A stretch of DNA of 64,000 bases from Proteus columbae. Lineage in GTDB: Bacteria > Pseudomonadota > Gammaproteobacteria > Enterobacterales > Enterobacteriaceae. The number at the start of each line of letters is the position of its first letter. Positions within the stretch are counted from its first letter, which is position 1. Position numbers and translations under genes: made by a program. Positions 62,948 to 64,000 of the stretch are shown in pieces. Below the pieces are notes generated by a model that saw only the letters and a list, made by a program, of their open reading frames with translations, was not told where the DNA came from and searched no databases. The stretch is taken from NCBI RefSeq assembly GCF_002777965.1, contig NZ_NGVR01000021.1, positions 47,690 through 111,689 of the forward strand. The letters are read 5' to 3'.

Positions 62948-63844
62948 TTAGCTTCTCGCAGCTTTACGTTTAGCTATACGATTTTTTATTGAAGCTATAT
63001 CGAGTACAACACCTCTGTTTGCGCCTGATGTTTTCACTGCAACTCTTGTTTGGGGTTTAGTTGAGCCATTCATGCGAGAGTCTCCTTTTAGTTGTGGATC
63101 CTTGGTTGGATTATGCTCATGAGAAAATAAGCTGTCAATAGATTTGATTTCTCTCTCTAATTCCTCTTGATCTCTTTCTCGTTCATCATCCATCATTAAT
63201 ATTAGTTCACTCAGTTCTTTTTTATTACCACAATTTTCTCTAATTAAGTCGAGAATTTGTTGATTATATTGCTCTATTGTTCCCGTATCTAACCAATTAA
63301 GTTTATCGATAATGAGATCTTTTTCTAGCCACTTAATATAATCATAGCCACCGCCTGAACATCGATCTCTTGTGGATGCTGAATCCATACTTATTTTAAT
63401 AAAATGATCACCATATTTGATAAAATCATAATATTGACCATTTATAGTGATAACTTGAATACTATTAATATAACATTCAATTGCATATTCAGAGCCGGAG
63501 CCTGCACCATAAAAAATATAATTACCGTTTTCTTGTGTAATTGCACCTTGAAAATAGACAACTTCCCCATTAGTTCTATCTACTTCAATAAATTCACAGA
63601 TATCTTCATCCATATTTGAAAGAATACCTATTAATGTAGCGTATTCTTCATCTATTCCTATATTATCTCCAATATAAAATGCCAATATCGCTAATATTGC
63701 GTTGATATAACCTGAATAGAATATAATGCTATCATCAAGGATATAAAACTTTTTAAAAGGAGGAGGCGCAGGATTATCATCACAATCAGTCCATAATCTA
63801 TCGGCAGCTACAAATGTTAAATCCTGAGAAATAATCGTTGTCAT
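62948..63844 (-). CDS. Proteasome/HslV-like (Ntn-hydrolase fold) protein with charged C-terminal extension
   Basis: 298 residues, AT-rich. The first 130 residues follow the HslV/proteasome-beta pattern. MTTII places a threonine at residue 2, exposed after Met removal. VAADRL parallels the conserved Asp17 region and PPFKKFYI the Lys33 region; IIFYSGYINAILAILAFY matches the strand-helix that follows. GAGSGSEYAIECYI corresponds to the GSG-x-YA motif. The last 80 residues are charged (ERERDQEELEREIK) with an Arg/Lys-rich tail, unlike HslV. It is convergent with thiL, where E. coli has pgpA. Fold assignment is from motifs alone; substrate unknown. Confidence 0.55.
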   Translation of the reverse strand: MTTIISQDLTFVAADRLWTDCDDNPAPPPFKKFYILDDSIIFYSGYINAILAILAFYIGDNIGIDEEYATLIGILSNMDEDICEFIEVDRTNGEVVYFQGAITQENGNYIFYGAGSGSEYAIECYINSIQVITINGQYYDFIKYGDHFIKISMDSASTRDRCSGGGYDYIKWLEKDLIIDKLNWLDTGTIEQYNQQILDLIRENCGNKKELSELILMMDDERERDQEELEREIKSIDSLFSHEHNPTKDPQLKGDSRMNGSTKPQTRVAVKTSGANRGVVLDIASIKNRIAKRKAARS

Positions 63845-63928
63845 TAGTTGTAATTGTATGATTTAATTAAAAAGAGAATTTAATTATTCTATAGTGTTGA
63901 GAGAGAAAAGTGAAAATAATTATGATGT

Positions 63929-64000
63929 TTAAATACTTAAATACTTAAATACTTAAATACTTAAATACTTAAATACTTAAATACTTAAATACTTAAATAC
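63929..64000. repeat. 8-bp tandem repeat, at least nine copies, running off the window
   Basis: TTAAATAC is repeated without error from 63929 to the last base (72 bases). It starts 85 bases upstream of the proteasome-like gene. The true copy number is not visible. Confidence 0.95.

Overview
The window is chromosomal DNA from an AT-rich enterobacterium. Protein sequences and gene order point to Proteus, most probably P. mirabilis or a close relative. This is inferred from the reading; no database was searched. The order matches two stretches of the E. coli map joined together. The first (1.6-20 kb) is dkgA-yqhD / yghB-metC / exbBD / hyb, and the second (21.7-63 kb) is rdgC / sbcCD / phoBR-brnQ / acpH / queA-tgt-yajC-secDF / nrdR-ribD-ribE-nusB-thiL. 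Between these backbone genes lie accessory blocks. No rRNA, tRNA, CRISPR array, insertion sequence or intact prophage was seen.

Left part (1-20 kb): the 5' part of an intimin/invasin-type adhesin runs off the left edge. Next come the aldehyde-reductase pair dkgA-yqhD, a methyltransferase gene that has lost its SAM-binding loop, yghB, metC, and exbBD behind a Fur-type box. After 1.9 kb of AT-rich non-coding DNA, which contains a candidate small RNA, comes a compact ten-gene uptake [NiFe]-hydrogenase 2 operon (hybOABCDE-hypB-hybG-hypDE). It has a perfect FNR box upstream, and its HypB carries an extraordinary histidine-rich metal-binding region. yedE-yedF (sulfur uptake) and rdgC follow.

Middle (22.6-30.5 kb): a 1.3 kb control region with several CRP-type palindromes precedes a four-gene locus: porin, CpdB (2',3'-cyclic phosphodiesterase/3'-nucleotidase), a lipoprotein RNase T2 and a lipoprotein 5'-nucleotidase. 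Together these look like a complete outer-membrane/periplasmic pathway from external RNA to nucleosides and phosphate. It is the best candidate here for a little-described system. A ParD/ParE-type toxin-antitoxin pair and a nitroreductase follow.

Right part (31-64 kb): sbcCD and phoBR are divergent, and an ERIC element sits between the Pho box and phoB. Between brnQ and acpH lies an accessory block: a hipBA module with a 22-bp inverted-repeat operator, the ydhYVWXUT redox operon (whose YdhT is built of nine-residue repeats), ggt, and a 2-Cys peroxiredoxin preceded by four tandem ERIC elements of exactly 147 bp period. The housekeeping block queA to thiL follows. After thiL, where E. coli has pgpA, there is an opposite-strand gene for an unusual protein resembling the proteasome/HslV family, with an 8-bp tandem repeat beyond its start that runs off the right edge.
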